Origin: Lawsonibacter faecis
GTDB taxonomy: Bacteria > Bacillota > Clostridia > Oscillospirales > Oscillospiraceae
NCBI RefSeq assembly: GCF_014287675.1
Contig: NZ_JACOPQ010000010.1
Location: 85,834 to 149,833, forward strand
Reading direction: 5' to 3'
Length of the DNA: 64,000 nucleotides
The notes under the pieces were generated by a model. The model was not told where the DNA came from. It ran no database searches and was given only the letters and a program-made list of their open reading frames with translations. Positions 8,891-17,880 of this stretch are shown here, piece by piece. Position numbers and translations under genes: made by a program. Every line of letters starts with the position of its first letter. Positions within the stretch are counted from its first letter, which is position 1.

Positions 8891-9304
8891 ATGGAAAACA
8901 AGCAGCATCCCATCGGCGATCTGATGAGCACCACCATGCAGAAGATCCGCGAGATGGTGGACGTAAACACCATCATCGGCGCGCCTATCCAGACCGGAGA
9001 GGTCACCATCATCCCCGTGTCCAAGGTGAGCTTCGGCTTCGCCTCGGGCGGCAGCGACTTCACCACCAAGAATCAGAAGCCCGAGGCGGACAACGCCTTC
9101 GGCGGCGGCAGCGGCGCGGGCGTGAACATCATGCCCATCGCCTTCCTCATCGTCAAGGGCGACTCCGTGCGCCTGCTGCCCGTGGCGCCCCCGCCCGGCA
9201 CCACTGTGGACCGGGTGGTGGAGATGGTGCCCGAGGTCATCGACCGGGTCACCGGCTTCATCGAAAAGCAGCAGGACAAGAAGGAGCCCGACAGCGCGTT
9301 TTAA
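8891..9304 (+). CDS. ytfJ: GerW family sporulation protein (YtfJ)
   Basis: 137 aa. Contains the family core IGAPIQTGEVTIIPVSKVSFGF (given here in part: GAPIQTGEVTIIPVSKVS at about 35-52) followed by a Gly-rich segment and a VDRVVEMVPEVIDRV tail. YtfJ/GerW is a spore protein required for normal lysozyme-dependent germination phenotypes in Bacillus relatives. ATG 8891 is used; an upstream in-frame GTG would overlap the previous gene by about 70 bp. The dacF gene follows, matching the sporulation theme. Confidence 0.92.
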   Translation: MENKQHPIGDLMSTTMQKIREMVDVNTIIGAPIQTGEVTIIPVSKVSFGFASGGSDFTTKNQKPEADNAFGGGSGAGVNIMPIAFLIVKGDSVRLLPVAPPPGTTVDRVVEMVPEVIDRVTGFIEKQQDKKEPDSAF

Positions 9305-9395
9305 CCCCGGGAGAATTCCGCGGCGGCCGGGGACATAAAAGAGGCCGGACAGGGCCATACTAGCACCATCTATCGTGTTTTCGAGGTGGCGCAGT

Positions 9396-10547
9396 ATGAA
9401 GCGTATGTTTGCGGCCCTGTTCGCCGTTTTGTTCCTCTCCTCCGTGCTCTCCGTCCGGGCCCGGGCCGCCGCGCCCACCCTCTCCGCCGCGTCCGCCATC
9501 CTGGTGGACGGCGGGTCGGGACGGGTGCTCTTTTCCCAGAATGCGGACGAGGAGCGGGCCATCGCCAGCATTACCAAGCTGATGACCGCCCTGGTGGCGG
9601 TGGAGTCCACCGCCGATCTCTCTCAGGAGGTCACCGTCAAGCGTGAGTACACCCTCACCGAGGGCTCCTCTATGTATCTGAAGGTGGGGGAGAAGCTCAC
9701 CCTGGAGGATTTGCTCTACGGCCTGCTCCTGGTCTCGGGCAACGACGCCGCGCTGGCGGTGGCGGGCTTCTGCGCGGGCGATGTGGAGACCTTCGTGGAG
9801 TGGATGAATCGGAAGGCGGAGGAGCTGGGCATGGAGCACAGCCACTTCTCCAACCCCAACGGCCTCTCCAGCGACGACCACTACTCCACCGCCGCCGACA
9901 TGGCGAAGCTGGCCAGGGTGGTCATGGACAACGAAATTCTTGCAAAAATCGTCTCCACCAAATCCATTACCATCGGCACCCGGAGCCTTACGAACCACAA
10001 CAAGCTCCTCTGGCAGTATGAGGGCTGCGTGGGCATGAAGACGGGCTACACCGACAAGGCCGGGAGGACCCTGGTCTCCAGCGCGGAGCGGGACGGCCAG
10101 CGGCTCATCGCCGTGACCCTCTGCGACCCCAACGACTGGCGGGATCACGCAGCCCTCTTCGACTACGGCTTTGAGGAGTGGCCCGGCGCCATGCTGGCCA
10201 CCGCCGGGAAGGATGTGCGCAGCCTCCCGGTGACGGGGTCGCTGGTCCGCTTCGTGCCCGTACGGACCGAGAGCGGCGTGAGCTATCCCCTGGGCGCGGG
10301 CGAACGGGTGACCGCCAGGATAGACCTGCCGGAGACGGTGAAGGCCCCCGTCGAGGAGGGGGCGATTGCCGGAAGCCTGACCTTTTATATGGACGGCGAG
10401 CCCATCGGCAGCACCTATCTGGTCTACTCCAGAAGCGTGAAAAGCGACGCGCTGGAGGAGCAGAGCCTGGTTGAGCGTATTCTGAGCCTTTTCCGGGGGG
10501 ACAAGACCGCCAATGTGATGGCGGCGTTTTACCCCAGGACATTTTAA
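9396..10547 (+). CDS. dacF: D-alanyl-D-alanine carboxypeptidase (peptidase S11, DacF-like)
   Basis: 383 aa secreted penicillin-binding protein that trims the terminal D-Ala from muropeptides. Signal peptide at residues 1-25 (MKRMFAALFAVLFL, cleavage near ARA-AA). Active-site motifs: SITK at 58-61, SGN at 114-116, KTG at 215-217. The C-terminal domain is PBP5_C-like (about 260-355), with a hydrophobic tail. ATG 9396 follows GAGGTGG by 8 nt. The position after ytfJ suggests the spore-cortex paralogue DacF, but a vegetative DacA role is possible. Confidence 0.9.
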   Translation: MKRMFAALFAVLFLSSVLSVRARAAAPTLSAASAILVDGGSGRVLFSQNADEERAIASITKLMTALVAVESTADLSQEVTVKREYTLTEGSSMYLKVGEKLTLEDLLYGLLLVSGNDAALAVAGFCAGDVETFVEWMNRKAEELGMEHSHFSNPNGLSSDDHYSTAADMAKLARVVMDNEILAKIVSTKSITIGTRSLTNHNKLLWQYEGCVGMKTGYTDKAGRTLVSSAERDGQRLIAVTLCDPNDWRDHAALFDYGFEEWPGAMLATAGKDVRSLPVTGSLVRFVPVRTESGVSYPLGAGERVTARIDLPETVKAPVEEGAIAGSLTFYMDGEPIGSTYLVYSRSVKSDALEEQSLVERILSLFRGDKTANVMAAFYPRTF

Positions 10548-10550
10548 AAA

Positions 10551-10713
10551 CTAGAGTGTATCTGAAACATCCAGGCGGCGCGCCTTTCGGCGGAAACTGC
10601 GACCTGCCGCGCCGTTTTTCCTTGGAATCCACCCAGGATTCCTGCGAAAAACGGCTTGCATGACGCCTTCCGCTCGAAATCCACACCACCCCGAAATTTC
10701 AGATACACCCTAG
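10551..10713. mobile_element. MITE-like element, 163 bp, with terminal inverted repeats
   Basis: Terminal inverted repeats of 17 bp with one mismatch: CTAGAGTGTATCTGAAA at 10551 and TTTCAGATACACCCTAG ending at 10713. The outer CTAG (or its TA) may be a target-site duplication. The interior is a long imperfect palindrome centred near 10636: CCGTTTTTC/GAAAAACGG arms enclose GGAATCC/GGATTCC. There is no coding capacity. It looks like a non-autonomous element mobilised by a transposase elsewhere; TA duplication would suggest the IS630/mariner group. It sits between dacF and rluB. Confidence 0.75.
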
Positions 10714-10780
10714 ACGACTGCGGATTGCCGCGCCGGTCACTTCGCCGGCGTGGCAATCCTGCTCAAAAGAGGTGAACGGC

Positions 10781-11491
10781 GTGGAGGAACGCCTGCAAAA
10801 ACTACTCTCCGCCTGCGGCGTGGCCTCCCGCCGGACGGCGGAGGGGTACATTGAGGCCGGCCGTGTGACCGTCAACGGAAGCGTGGCCCGCCTGGGCGAC
10901 AAGGCGGACCCGGCGCGGGACCGGGTGGAGGTGGACGGCAAGCCCGTCCGGCCGGTGGGGGAGCATACATATATCCTGCTCCACAAGCCCCGGGGCTATG
11001 TGACCACCCTCTCCGACGAGAAGGGCCGCAGGACCGTGGCGGAGCTGGTGTCCGCCTGCGGTGCCCGTGTCTGGCCTGTGGGCCGGCTGGACCTGGACTC
11101 GGAGGGGCTGCTCCTTATGACTGACGACGGGGAGCTGACCCACACGCTTCTTCACCCCAGCCACGGGGTGGAGAAGGAGTATCTGGTCTCGGTCACCGGC
11201 GACGTGGACGCCGCGCTGCCCATCCTCAGAGGACCCATGAGCCTGGACGGCGTGCCCCTGGCCGCCGCCGGGGTGGAGGTGCTGCGCCGGGAGGGCGGGG
11301 GCCGCGCCTGCCTCTCGGTGGTCATTCACGAAGGAAAGAACCGCCAGGTGCGGCGGATGTGCGCCGCCGCCGGACTGGAGGTCAGGCGCCTCAAGCGGGT
11401 CAGGGAGGGGACGCTGGCGCTGGGGGAGCTGCCTCCGGGCCGCTGGCGGCGTCTGACGGGGGAGGAAGTGGCCCGGCTGCGCGGCGGATAA
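10781..11491 (+). CDS. rluB: Pseudouridine synthase, RsuA/RluB family
   Basis: 236 aa. N-terminal S4 RNA-binding domain (about 2-60) and a catalytic domain with GRLDLDSEGLLLMT, where the Asp after GRL is the nucleophile. It probably modifies helix 89 of 23S rRNA (RluB) as in most Firmicutes, although RsuA-type 16S activity cannot be excluded by sequence alone. GTG 10781 lies 8 nt after AAAGAGG; the GTG at 10772 overlaps that RBS. The scpA-scpB-rluB association is common in Firmicutes. Confidence 0.9.
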   Translation: MEERLQKLLSACGVASRRTAEGYIEAGRVTVNGSVARLGDKADPARDRVEVDGKPVRPVGEHTYILLHKPRGYVTTLSDEKGRRTVAELVSACGARVWPVGRLDLDSEGLLLMTDDGELTHTLLHPSHGVEKEYLVSVTGDVDAALPILRGPMSLDGVPLAAAGVEVLRREGGGRACLSVVIHEGKNRQVRRMCAAAGLEVRRLKRVREGTLALGELPPGRWRRLTGEEVARLRGG

Positions 11492-11545
11492 GGGAGGGAA
11501 GTCCCGCCATTTTGCAAGGAAAATGTTACGTCTTGCAGAATGCTA

Positions 11546-11574
11546 TTGATTTTCAGCCGAATTCCCGGTATGAT
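11546..11574 (+). promoter_or_regulatory. Predicted sigma-A promoter for the RpiR-type gene
   Basis: TTGATT (11546-11551), 17-bp spacer, TATGAT (11569-11574), in an A/T-rich pocket after rluB. The start codon is 65 bp downstream. Confidence 0.65.
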
Positions 11575-11638
11575 ACTATTTGCTGATTCAGAGAATGGCG
11601 CGCCCCGAAACGGGGGGTACCGGGAGGATAGAGGAACC

Positions 11639-12508
11639 ATGTCCAAGGATATATTATCGGTTATTCAGGCCAGTATGAGCGCCTTTTCCAAGGGCCAGAA
11701 GCTCATTGCCAAATTTATTCTGGAGTCCTACGACAAGGCGGCCTTCATGACCGCCAGCAAGCTGGGCAAGACGGTGAACGTCAGCGAGTCCACGGTGGTG
11801 CGCTTTGCCGCCGAGCTGGGCTATGACGGCTATCCCGCCATGCAGAAGGCCCTGCAGGAGATGATCCGCAACAAGCTTACCTCCATCCAGCGCATCGAGG
11901 TCTCCAACGACCGCATCACCGACCAGGACCTGCTGCCCATGGTGATGCAGTCGGACATTGAGAAGATCCGCATGACCATGGAGGCGGTAAGCCGTGAGGA
12001 TTTTTACCACACGGTGGACGCCATCGTGTCCGCCCGGCGCATCTATATCCTGGGCGTGCGCTCCGCCTCGGCCATCGTGAGCTTTTTGGGGTTCTATTTC
12101 AACCTGATTTTTGAAAACGTGGTCATCGTACATACCACCTCGGTCAGTGAGATGTTTGAACAGATTCTGCGGGTGGGGGAGGGCGACGTGGTCATCGGTG
12201 TCAGCTTCCCCAGATACTCCAGCCGGACGGTGAAGGCCATGCAGTTTGCCCGGGACCAGGGCGCGGTGGTGGTGGCCATTACCGACAGCGAGGCGTCCCC
12301 GCTGGCCGCCATCGCCAACCACGCGCTCCTCGCCAAGAGCGATATGGCCTCCTTTGTGGACTCCCTGGTGGCCCCGCTCTCCATGGTCAACGCCCTCATC
12401 GTGGCGGTGGGCCGCCGGAAGAACGAGGACCTGTCCCGGACCTTCGAGACCCTGGAGCGGATCTGGGACGAGTACGAGGTCTATGAGAAGGTAGAGGAAG
12501 AAACGTAA
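11639..12508 (+). CDS. MurR/RpiR family transcriptional regulator
   Basis: 289 aa. N-terminal HTH_6 domain (about 1-77, with KLGKTVNVSESTVVRFAAELGY as the helix-turn-helix zone) and a SIS sugar-phosphate-binding domain (about 125-260, with GVRSASAIVSFLGFY and GVSFPRYSSRTVKAM). Such proteins repress or activate sugar or amino-sugar catabolism in response to a phosphosugar. No sugar genes flank it, so it probably acts elsewhere. ATG 11639 follows AGAGG; it has its own promoter. Confidence 0.92.
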   Translation: MSKDILSVIQASMSAFSKGQKLIAKFILESYDKAAFMTASKLGKTVNVSESTVVRFAAELGYDGYPAMQKALQEMIRNKLTSIQRIEVSNDRITDQDLLPMVMQSDIEKIRMTMEAVSREDFYHTVDAIVSARRIYILGVRSASAIVSFLGFYFNLIFENVVIVHTTSVSEMFEQILRVGEGDVVIGVSFPRYSSRTVKAMQFARDQGAVVVAITDSEASPLAAIANHALLAKSDMASFVDSLVAPLSMVNALIVAVGRRKNEDLSRTFETLERIWDEYEVYEKVEEET

Positions 12509-12529
12509 GCGCCTGCACGGCAGGCTCGG

Positions 12530-13783
12530 ATGAAGGATGATGGAAATTTGACGCCGGATATAATCGTGATCGGCGGCGGGGCGGCGGGATGTCTTGCCGC
12601 GCTGACCGCCGCCCGCCAGGGTGCCTGTGTGACCCTGCTGGAACGGAACCAGAAGCTGGGCCGCAAGCTCTATATTACGGGGAAGGGCCGCTGCAACGTG
12701 ACAAACGACTGTGGCGCGGACGAGGTGCTCAAAAACGTCCCGCATAACAGTCGTTTTCTCACCAGCGCCGTCACCCGCTTCCCGCCCTCAGCGGTGAAGG
12801 AGCTCTTCGCCGGGCTGGGGGTGCCCCTCAAGACGGAGCGGGGCGGCCGGGTTTTCCCCGCGTCGGACAGGGCGGCCGACATTATCGACGCCCTCCTCAT
12901 GGGCCTGCGCCGCGCGGGCGTGAATATCGCGCAGGAGCGGGCGGAAGCCCTCCTGACGGAGGGTGGGGCCGTCACCGGCGTGACGACGGAGCGGGGTCGG
13001 TTTCCATGTAAGGCGGTTATCCTTGCCACTGGCGGCGTCTCCTATCCTCTGACCGGCTCCACCGGGGACGGCTACCGCATTGCGGAGGCCCTGGGCCATA
13101 CGGTGATTCCCCCCAGACCCTCCCTGGTGCCTCTGGTGGCCGAACAGGATTTTTGCGCCGCAATGCAGGGGCTGTCCCTGAAAAATGTATCGGTTAAGGT
13201 TCAAAATTCCAGGAACAAGGTCGTCTTTCAGGAGCAGGGCGAGATGCTCTTCACCCACTTCGGACTGTCCGGGCCGCTGATTCTGAGCGCCAGCGCCCAT
13301 ATGCGGGACTTTGATAAGGAGCGCTACAGCGTTTTTATCGATATGAAGCCCGCCCTGGACGAAAAGACCCTGGACGCCCGGCTCCTGCGGGACTTTTCCG
13401 AGAATCCCAACCGGGACCTTCACAATGTGCTGGACGCCCTGGTGCCCCGGCTGATGTCCCCGGTGCTGGCGGAGCTGTCCGGCATCCCGGGGGAGACCAA
13501 GGTCAATTCCGTCACCAGGGAGCAGCGCCGCCGCCTGCTGGAGCTTCTCAAGGGCCTGCGGGTGGATATCCGGGGGCCGCGCCCGGTGGAGGAGGCGATT
13601 ATCTCCTCCGGCGGGGTGAAGGTCACTGAGGTGGACCCGAAAACCATGGGGTCCAAGCTGGTCTCCGGGCTGTACTTCGCCGGGGAGCTTTTGGACGTGG
13701 ACGCCTACACCGGCGGCTTTAACCTCCAAATCGCCTGGGCCACGGGCCGCGCGGCGGGGGAGGCGGCCGCGGCAGCCCTGTAG
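12530..13783 (+). CDS. NAD(P)/FAD-dependent oxidoreductase (HI0933 / BaiN-like family)
   Basis: 417 aa flavoprotein. N-terminal Rossmann dinucleotide-binding motif VIGGGAAGCLAA (near residue 13), GRKLYITGKGRCNVTN typical of HI0933, and a C-terminal GGVKVTEVDPKTMGSKLVSGLYFAGELLDVDAYTGG-type block (seen at about 360-395). Family members include BaiN, a bile-acid 4,6-reductase, but most are of unknown function and the family alone does not prove bile-acid activity. The ATG at 12530 has a weak RBS. It precedes cmk, a neighbour also found in other Clostridia. Confidence 0.88.
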   Translation: MKDDGNLTPDIIVIGGGAAGCLAALTAARQGACVTLLERNQKLGRKLYITGKGRCNVTNDCGADEVLKNVPHNSRFLTSAVTRFPPSAVKELFAGLGVPLKTERGGRVFPASDRAADIIDALLMGLRRAGVNIAQERAEALLTEGGAVTGVTTERGRFPCKAVILATGGVSYPLTGSTGDGYRIAEALGHTVIPPRPSLVPLVAEQDFCAAMQGLSLKNVSVKVQNSRNKVVFQEQGEMLFTHFGLSGPLILSASAHMRDFDKERYSVFIDMKPALDEKTLDARLLRDFSENPNRDLHNVLDALVPRLMSPVLAELSGIPGETKVNSVTREQRRRLLELLKGLRVDIRGPRPVEEAIISSGGVKVTEVDPKTMGSKLVSGLYFAGELLDVDAYTGGFNLQIAWATGRAAGEAAAAAL

Positions 13784-13826
13784 CGGCGGGGGCGCAGCCC
13801 CACAGCTTTGATTGGGAGGATACCAC

Positions 13827-14504
13827 ATGACTTATAAAAGCATCGCGGTGGACGGGCCGTCCGGCGCGGGGAAGAGCACCCTGGCAAAAATGCTGGCCGA
13901 GGCCCTGGGCTACCTCTATGTGGACACCGGCGCCATCTACCGCACGGTGGGCCTGTCCGCCTGCCGGCGGGGCGTGGACCCCGGCGACGGCGCGGCGGTG
14001 GTGCCCATGCTGGCCGGGCTGGACATCGATCTCAGGCATGGAGAGGACGGTCTGCAGCATATGTATCTGGACGGCGAGGACGTGACCGACGAAATCCGCC
14101 GCCCGGAGATCTCCAAGTACGCCTCCGCCGTGTCGGCCCTGCCTCAGGTCCGGGCATTCCTGATGGACATGCAGCGGGAACTTGCCCGGCGGCAGAACGT
14201 CATTATGGACGGCCGGGATATCGGTACGGTGGTGCTGCCCGGAGCGGACGTGAAAATTTTTCTCACCGCCGCCCCGGAGGACCGGGCGAAGCGGCGGTAT
14301 GCGGAGCTGCTGCAGCGGGGGCACGGGGGCGATTACGAAACCGTCCTGCGGGATATCATCCAGCGGGACGAGAACGACACCCGCCGGGCGGCGGCTCCCC
14401 TCAGGCAGGCGGAGGACGCCCTGCTGGTGGACACCACGGGCAACTCCCTGGAGGAGAGCTTCGACGTGCTGCTGAATACCATCAAGGAGCGATTGGACGC
14501 ATGA
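13827..14504 (+). CDS. cmk: (d)CMP kinase
   Basis: 225 aa cytidylate kinase, phosphorylating CMP/dCMP with ATP for nucleic-acid and lipid precursors. P-loop GPSGAGKSTLAK (near residue 11-22), YVDTGAIYR for CMP binding, and GRDIGTVVLP. ATG 13827 follows GGGAGG by 8 nt. It overlaps plsC by 4 bp (ATGA); the cmk-plsC-ispH/rpsA order is a conserved Clostridia operon. Confidence 0.96.
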   Translation: MTYKSIAVDGPSGAGKSTLAKMLAEALGYLYVDTGAIYRTVGLSACRRGVDPGDGAAVVPMLAGLDIDLRHGEDGLQHMYLDGEDVTDEIRRPEISKYASAVSALPQVRAFLMDMQRELARRQNVIMDGRDIGTVVLPGADVKIFLTAAPEDRAKRRYAELLQRGHGGDYETVLRDIIQRDENDTRRAAAPLRQAEDALLVDTTGNSLEESFDVLLNTIKERLDA

Positions 14505-15091
14505 GAACAGCGTATGCTATCATCTGGACCATTGTGTGGCCATTCTTCAGCCTGTTCCACCCCTGCCGCTGTATCGGCAGGGAGCATATCCCCGAGGGGG
14601 GCGCCCTGTTCTGCGCCAACCATACCCGCCTCAGCGACCCGGTCTGTCTGGTGATGGCGGTGGGCCGGAAGCACCAGATGCGGGTCATGGCGAAGGCGGA
14701 GTTCATGCGGGCGCCCATCCTGGGCTTTCTCCTGAAAAAGGCGGGGGTCTTCGCCGTGGAGCGGGGCAAGTCCGACGTGGGCGCCATCAAGACCGCCATC
14801 AAATTCCTCAAGAGCGGCGAAAACGTGCTGCTCTTCCCCGAGGGGACCCGGGTGAGGGACGGGGAGGAGGGCGAGGCCAAGACCGGCGCGGCCATGCTGG
14901 CCGTCCGCACCGGCGTGCCCATCGTCCCGGTGTACATACCCGCCAGGAAGCCGTGGTTTCGCTTTACCGACGTGGTGATCGGCGAGCCCTACTATCCCCA
15001 GGTGGAGGGCAGGAAAGGCACCGCCGAAGAGTACAAGGCGATTGCCGAGGATCTGATGGAGCGCATTTACGCGCTGGGGAAGGCGGCATGA
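14501..15091 (+). CDS. plsC: 1-acyl-sn-glycerol-3-phosphate acyltransferase
   Basis: 196 aa membrane-associated enzyme making phosphatidic acid from lysophosphatidic acid. Motif I is NHTRLSDP (HX4D, near residue 47), motif III FPEGTR (about 111-116), motif IV VPIVPVYIP. An N-terminal hydrophobic stretch (IIWTIVWPFFSLFHP) anchors it to the membrane. It overlaps cmk upstream and ispH/rpsA downstream, each by 4 bp, so all three are probably co-translated. Confidence 0.94.
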   Translation: MRTAYAIIWTIVWPFFSLFHPCRCIGREHIPEGGALFCANHTRLSDPVCLVMAVGRKHQMRVMAKAEFMRAPILGFLLKKAGVFAVERGKSDVGAIKTAIKFLKSGENVLLFPEGTRVRDGEEGEAKTGAAMLAVRTGVPIVPVYIPARKPWFRFTDVVIGEPYYPQVEGRKGTAEEYKAIAEDLMERIYALGKAA

Positions 15092-17109
15092 GCCTGCGCC
15101 TTGCGGAGCACGCCGGCTTCTGCTACGGGGTGAAGCGGGCGGTGGAGCTGGCGGAGCAGGCGGCGGCCTCGGGCAAGAAATGCGTCATGCTGGGCCACCT
15201 CATCCACAACGACAGCGTGATTGCGCGGCTGGAGGCCATGGGGATTTCCAGCGTGGAGCGGCCCGGGGACGTGCCGGAGGGGGCCGCGGTCATCATCCGG
15301 TCCCACGGGGAGCCCAGGGCGGTGTTTGAGCTGCTGGAATCCCGGGGGGCGGAGATTCTGGACGCCACCTGTCCCAACGTCTCGCAGATTCATAAAATTG
15401 TCGCCGAGGCGGAACAAAACGGACGTCAGAGCGTCATTATAGGGTCCCCGGAACATCCGGAGGTCCGGGCGATTGCCGGCTGGTGCCGCCGGGGCGTGGT
15501 GCTGGCCGACTGCGAGGCCCTGGAGCGCTGGCTGGACGAGGAACCGGAAAACCGCGCAAAACCAATCACAATGGTCTCTCAGACCACGTCCACCCGGGCT
15601 GATTGGGATTTGTGCGTAGAAAAAGCAAAAAAAGAGTGTACAAATTTAAAAGTTTTTGATACAATATGTGGTGCTACGTGCAAGCGGCAGCGGGCGGCCC
15701 AAGCTCTGGCCGCCGAGAGCAACGCCATGATTGTGATTGGAGACCGCAAAAGCGCCAACACGAGACACCTGGCCGAACTCTGCCGCGCCCTCTGTCCCAT
15801 GGTCATATGGATCGAACGAGGGGCGGAGCTGGAACCTTCCAACCTGTATGGGAAGGCTTCTATTGGAATCACCGCGGGCGCGTCTACGCCGGGGTGGATT
15901 ATAAAGGAGGTCTATGACAAAATGAGCGACGAAATCATGGAGATCGAAGAATCCTTTGCTGAACTGCTGGAGAAATCGATCAAGACTTTAAATACAGGGG
16001 AGAAGGTTACAGGCGTCGTCACTGGTATTACGCCTACGGAGATCTACGTCGACCTGGGCACCAAGCACGCCGGTTACATACCGGTGTCCGAGCTCACCGA
16101 CGATCCCACTGTTAAGGTCGAGGACCTGGTTAAGGTCGGCGAGGAAATCGAGACCTACGTCATGCGCGTGAACGATCAGGAGGGCGTGGTCACCCTGTCC
16201 AAGAAGCGTCTTGACACCGTCAAGAGCTGGGACGACGTGGCCCAGGCCTGCGAGGATCACACCACCGTGGAGGGTGTGGTCACCGAGGAGAACAAGGGCG
16301 GTGTCGTGGTGTCCATCAAGGGCGTGCGCGTGTTCGTCCCCGCCTCCCAGACCGGTCTGCCCCGGGAGACGCCTATGAGCGAGCTGCTCAAGCACAAGGT
16401 CCGTCTGCGCATCACCGAGGTCAACCGCGCCCGCCGCCGGGTGGTGGGTTCCATCCGCGCTGTCGCCAATGAGGAGCGCGCCGAGAAGGCCGCCGCCGTC
16501 TGGGAGGGCATCGAGGAAGGCAAGAAGTATGACGGCGTGGTGAAGAGCCTGACTTCCTACGGCGCTTTCGTGGACATTGGCGGCGTGGACGGCATGGTCC
16601 ATATCTCCGAGCTGAGCTGGAGCCGTATCAAGCATCCCTCCGAGGTGGTGAAGACCGGCGACGCCGTCCAGGTCTATGTCATTTCCTTCGACAAGGAGAA
16701 GAAGAAGATCTCCCTGGGCATGAAGGACCGCGGCCAGGATCCCTGGGCTGTGTTCACCGACAAGTACGGCGTGGGCGACACCGCCAGCGTCAAGGTTGTC
16801 AAGCTCATGACCTTCGGCGCTTTCGCCGAGATCGTGCCCGGCGTGGACGGCCTGATCCATATCTCCCAGATCGCCGATCACCGGATTGACAAGCCCGGCG
16901 ACGCGCTGAGCGAGGGAGAGATGGTGGACGTGAAAATCACCGATATCGACATGGACCGCAAGAAGGTCTCCCTGTCTATCCGCGCCCTGCTGGAGGATGC
17001 CCAGCGCTCCGACGCAGGCGAGGACAGCGGAGAGGACACCCTGGTGGCCACCTCTGAGGGCGGGCACACCGAGGTCGCGCCCGGGTTCGAGAGCGCTCCC
17101 GAGGAGTAA
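15088..17109 (+). CDS. ispH: Bifunctional HMBPP reductase (IspH) / 30S ribosomal protein S1-like fusion
   Basis: 673 aa. Residues 1-285 are IspH, the last enzyme of the MEP isoprenoid pathway; the three [4Fe-4S] cysteines are Cys12 (GFCYGV), Cys95 (ATCPNV) and Cys198 (GATCKRQ), with the EHPEV proton-donor region between. Residues about 300-655 carry four S1 RNA-binding domains as in bacterial S1, followed by an acidic tail. This fusion is a known Clostridia architecture. The start overlaps the plsC stop. A longer open frame upstream is the shadow of plsC and was not used. A strong terminator follows. Confidence 0.95.
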   Translation: MSLRLAEHAGFCYGVKRAVELAEQAAASGKKCVMLGHLIHNDSVIARLEAMGISSVERPGDVPEGAAVIIRSHGEPRAVFELLESRGAEILDATCPNVSQIHKIVAEAEQNGRQSVIIGSPEHPEVRAIAGWCRRGVVLADCEALERWLDEEPENRAKPITMVSQTTSTRADWDLCVEKAKKECTNLKVFDTICGATCKRQRAAQALAAESNAMIVIGDRKSANTRHLAELCRALCPMVIWIERGAELEPSNLYGKASIGITAGASTPGWIIKEVYDKMSDEIMEIEESFAELLEKSIKTLNTGEKVTGVVTGITPTEIYVDLGTKHAGYIPVSELTDDPTVKVEDLVKVGEEIETYVMRVNDQEGVVTLSKKRLDTVKSWDDVAQACEDHTTVEGVVTEENKGGVVVSIKGVRVFVPASQTGLPRETPMSELLKHKVRLRITEVNRARRRVVGSIRAVANEERAEKAAAVWEGIEEGKKYDGVVKSLTSYGAFVDIGGVDGMVHISELSWSRIKHPSEVVKTGDAVQVYVISFDKEKKKISLGMKDRGQDPWAVFTDKYGVGDTASVKVVKLMTFGAFAEIVPGVDGLIHISQIADHRIDKPGDALSEGEMVDVKITDIDMDRKKVSLSIRALLEDAQRSDAGEDSGEDTLVATSEGGHTEVAPGFESAPEE

Positions 17110-17139
17110 GAAGCGCGGCGCATTACTGCCTGTATACAC

Positions 17140-17180
17140 AAAAAGAGGCCTGTTTTCCATGGAAAACAGGCCTCTTTTTT
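17140..17180. terminator. Rho-independent terminator, perfect palindrome
   Basis: AAAAGAGGCCTGTTTTCC and its exact reverse complement meet at CCATGG (centre about 17160), followed by six T. The symmetry, with an A run on the left and a T run on the right, makes it potentially bidirectional. It ends the cmk-plsC-ispH/rpsA operon. Confidence 0.92.
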
Positions 17181-17209
17181 GGCTATTTATATGTAAATTT
17201 TGATTTTAC

Positions 17210-17238
17210 TTGCAAAATGTTATACAGAAGGCTATAAT
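17210..17238 (+). promoter_or_regulatory. Predicted sigma-A promoter for carD
   Basis: TTGCAA (17210-17215), 17-bp spacer, TATAAT (17233-17238) in an A/T-rich stretch directly after the upstream terminator. Confidence 0.8.
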
Positions 17239-17296
17239 ATAAGTATCATTTCGGTACGATAGGGAAAGTAGGTTTGGGAGCGCTGGGAGGTGCAAC

Positions 17297-17773
17297 ATGT
17301 TTCAGGTAGGCGATAAGATCGTGCATCCGATGCACGGCGCGGGCATTGTGGACAGTATCGTCCAGAAGAAGGTGAACGGTGTGGTGCGGGAGTACTACAT
17401 TCTAAAGCTTCCTGTGGGCGGCATGCTGGTGATGATCCCCACTGAGAACAGCGGGGAGATCGGCGTCCGGCCCGTGTGTGAGAGGGATGAGGCGGACAAG
17501 GTGATTGCTGCCATGCCCGATATTGAGGTCGATATGACCCAGAACTGGAACCGCCGCTACCGGGAAAACATGCTGCGTCTGAAGAGCGGGGACCTGCTGG
17601 AGGTGGCCCGGGTGGTCAAGGGGCTGATGCTGCGGGACGGGGACCGGGGACTCTCCACCGGGGAGCGGAAGATGCTCCACTCTGCCAAGCAGATTCTGAT
17701 CTCCGAGATCGTGCTCTCCCAGAACACCAGCTATGAGGACGTGGAGGCGCGCATAAACTGCGCGCTGGCGTAA
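17297..17773 (+). CDS. carD: CarD/CdnL family transcriptional regulator
   Basis: 158 aa. The N-terminal RNA polymerase beta-subunit interacting domain (about 1-60, VGDKIVHPMHGAGIVDSI, Tudor-like) is followed by a helical DNA-binding C-terminal domain (about 65-155). CarD proteins stabilise promoter open complexes, especially at rRNA promoters. RBS GGGAGG lies before the ATG. carD upstream of ispD-ispF is a frequent Firmicutes arrangement. A consensus promoter and a terminator bracket it. Confidence 0.92.
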   Translation: MFQVGDKIVHPMHGAGIVDSIVQKKVNGVVREYYILKLPVGGMLVMIPTENSGEIGVRPVCERDEADKVIAAMPDIEVDMTQNWNRRYRENMLRLKSGDLLEVARVVKGLMLRDGDRGLSTGERKMLHSAKQILISEIVLSQNTSYEDVEARINCALA

Positions 17774-17880
17774 TAGAATTCCAGGGGACGCCCGGCTGGG
17801 AGCCGGACACGCTCCGGGGCGATTGTGCGCATCCCGCCGCCGTGCGGAGACGCTCCGGTCAGATCTGGGCGCGAAACGTG

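Noticed and set aside
12530..13783. Assignment as the bile-acid enzyme BaiN
   Set aside because: The HI0933 family is broad and no other bai gene is present; family membership does not show bile-acid activity.
14536..15087. N-terminal extension of the IspH-S1 frame through plsC
   Set aside because: Out-of-frame shadow of plsC, Arg/Gly-rich; IspH begins normally at 15088 with ATGA overlap.
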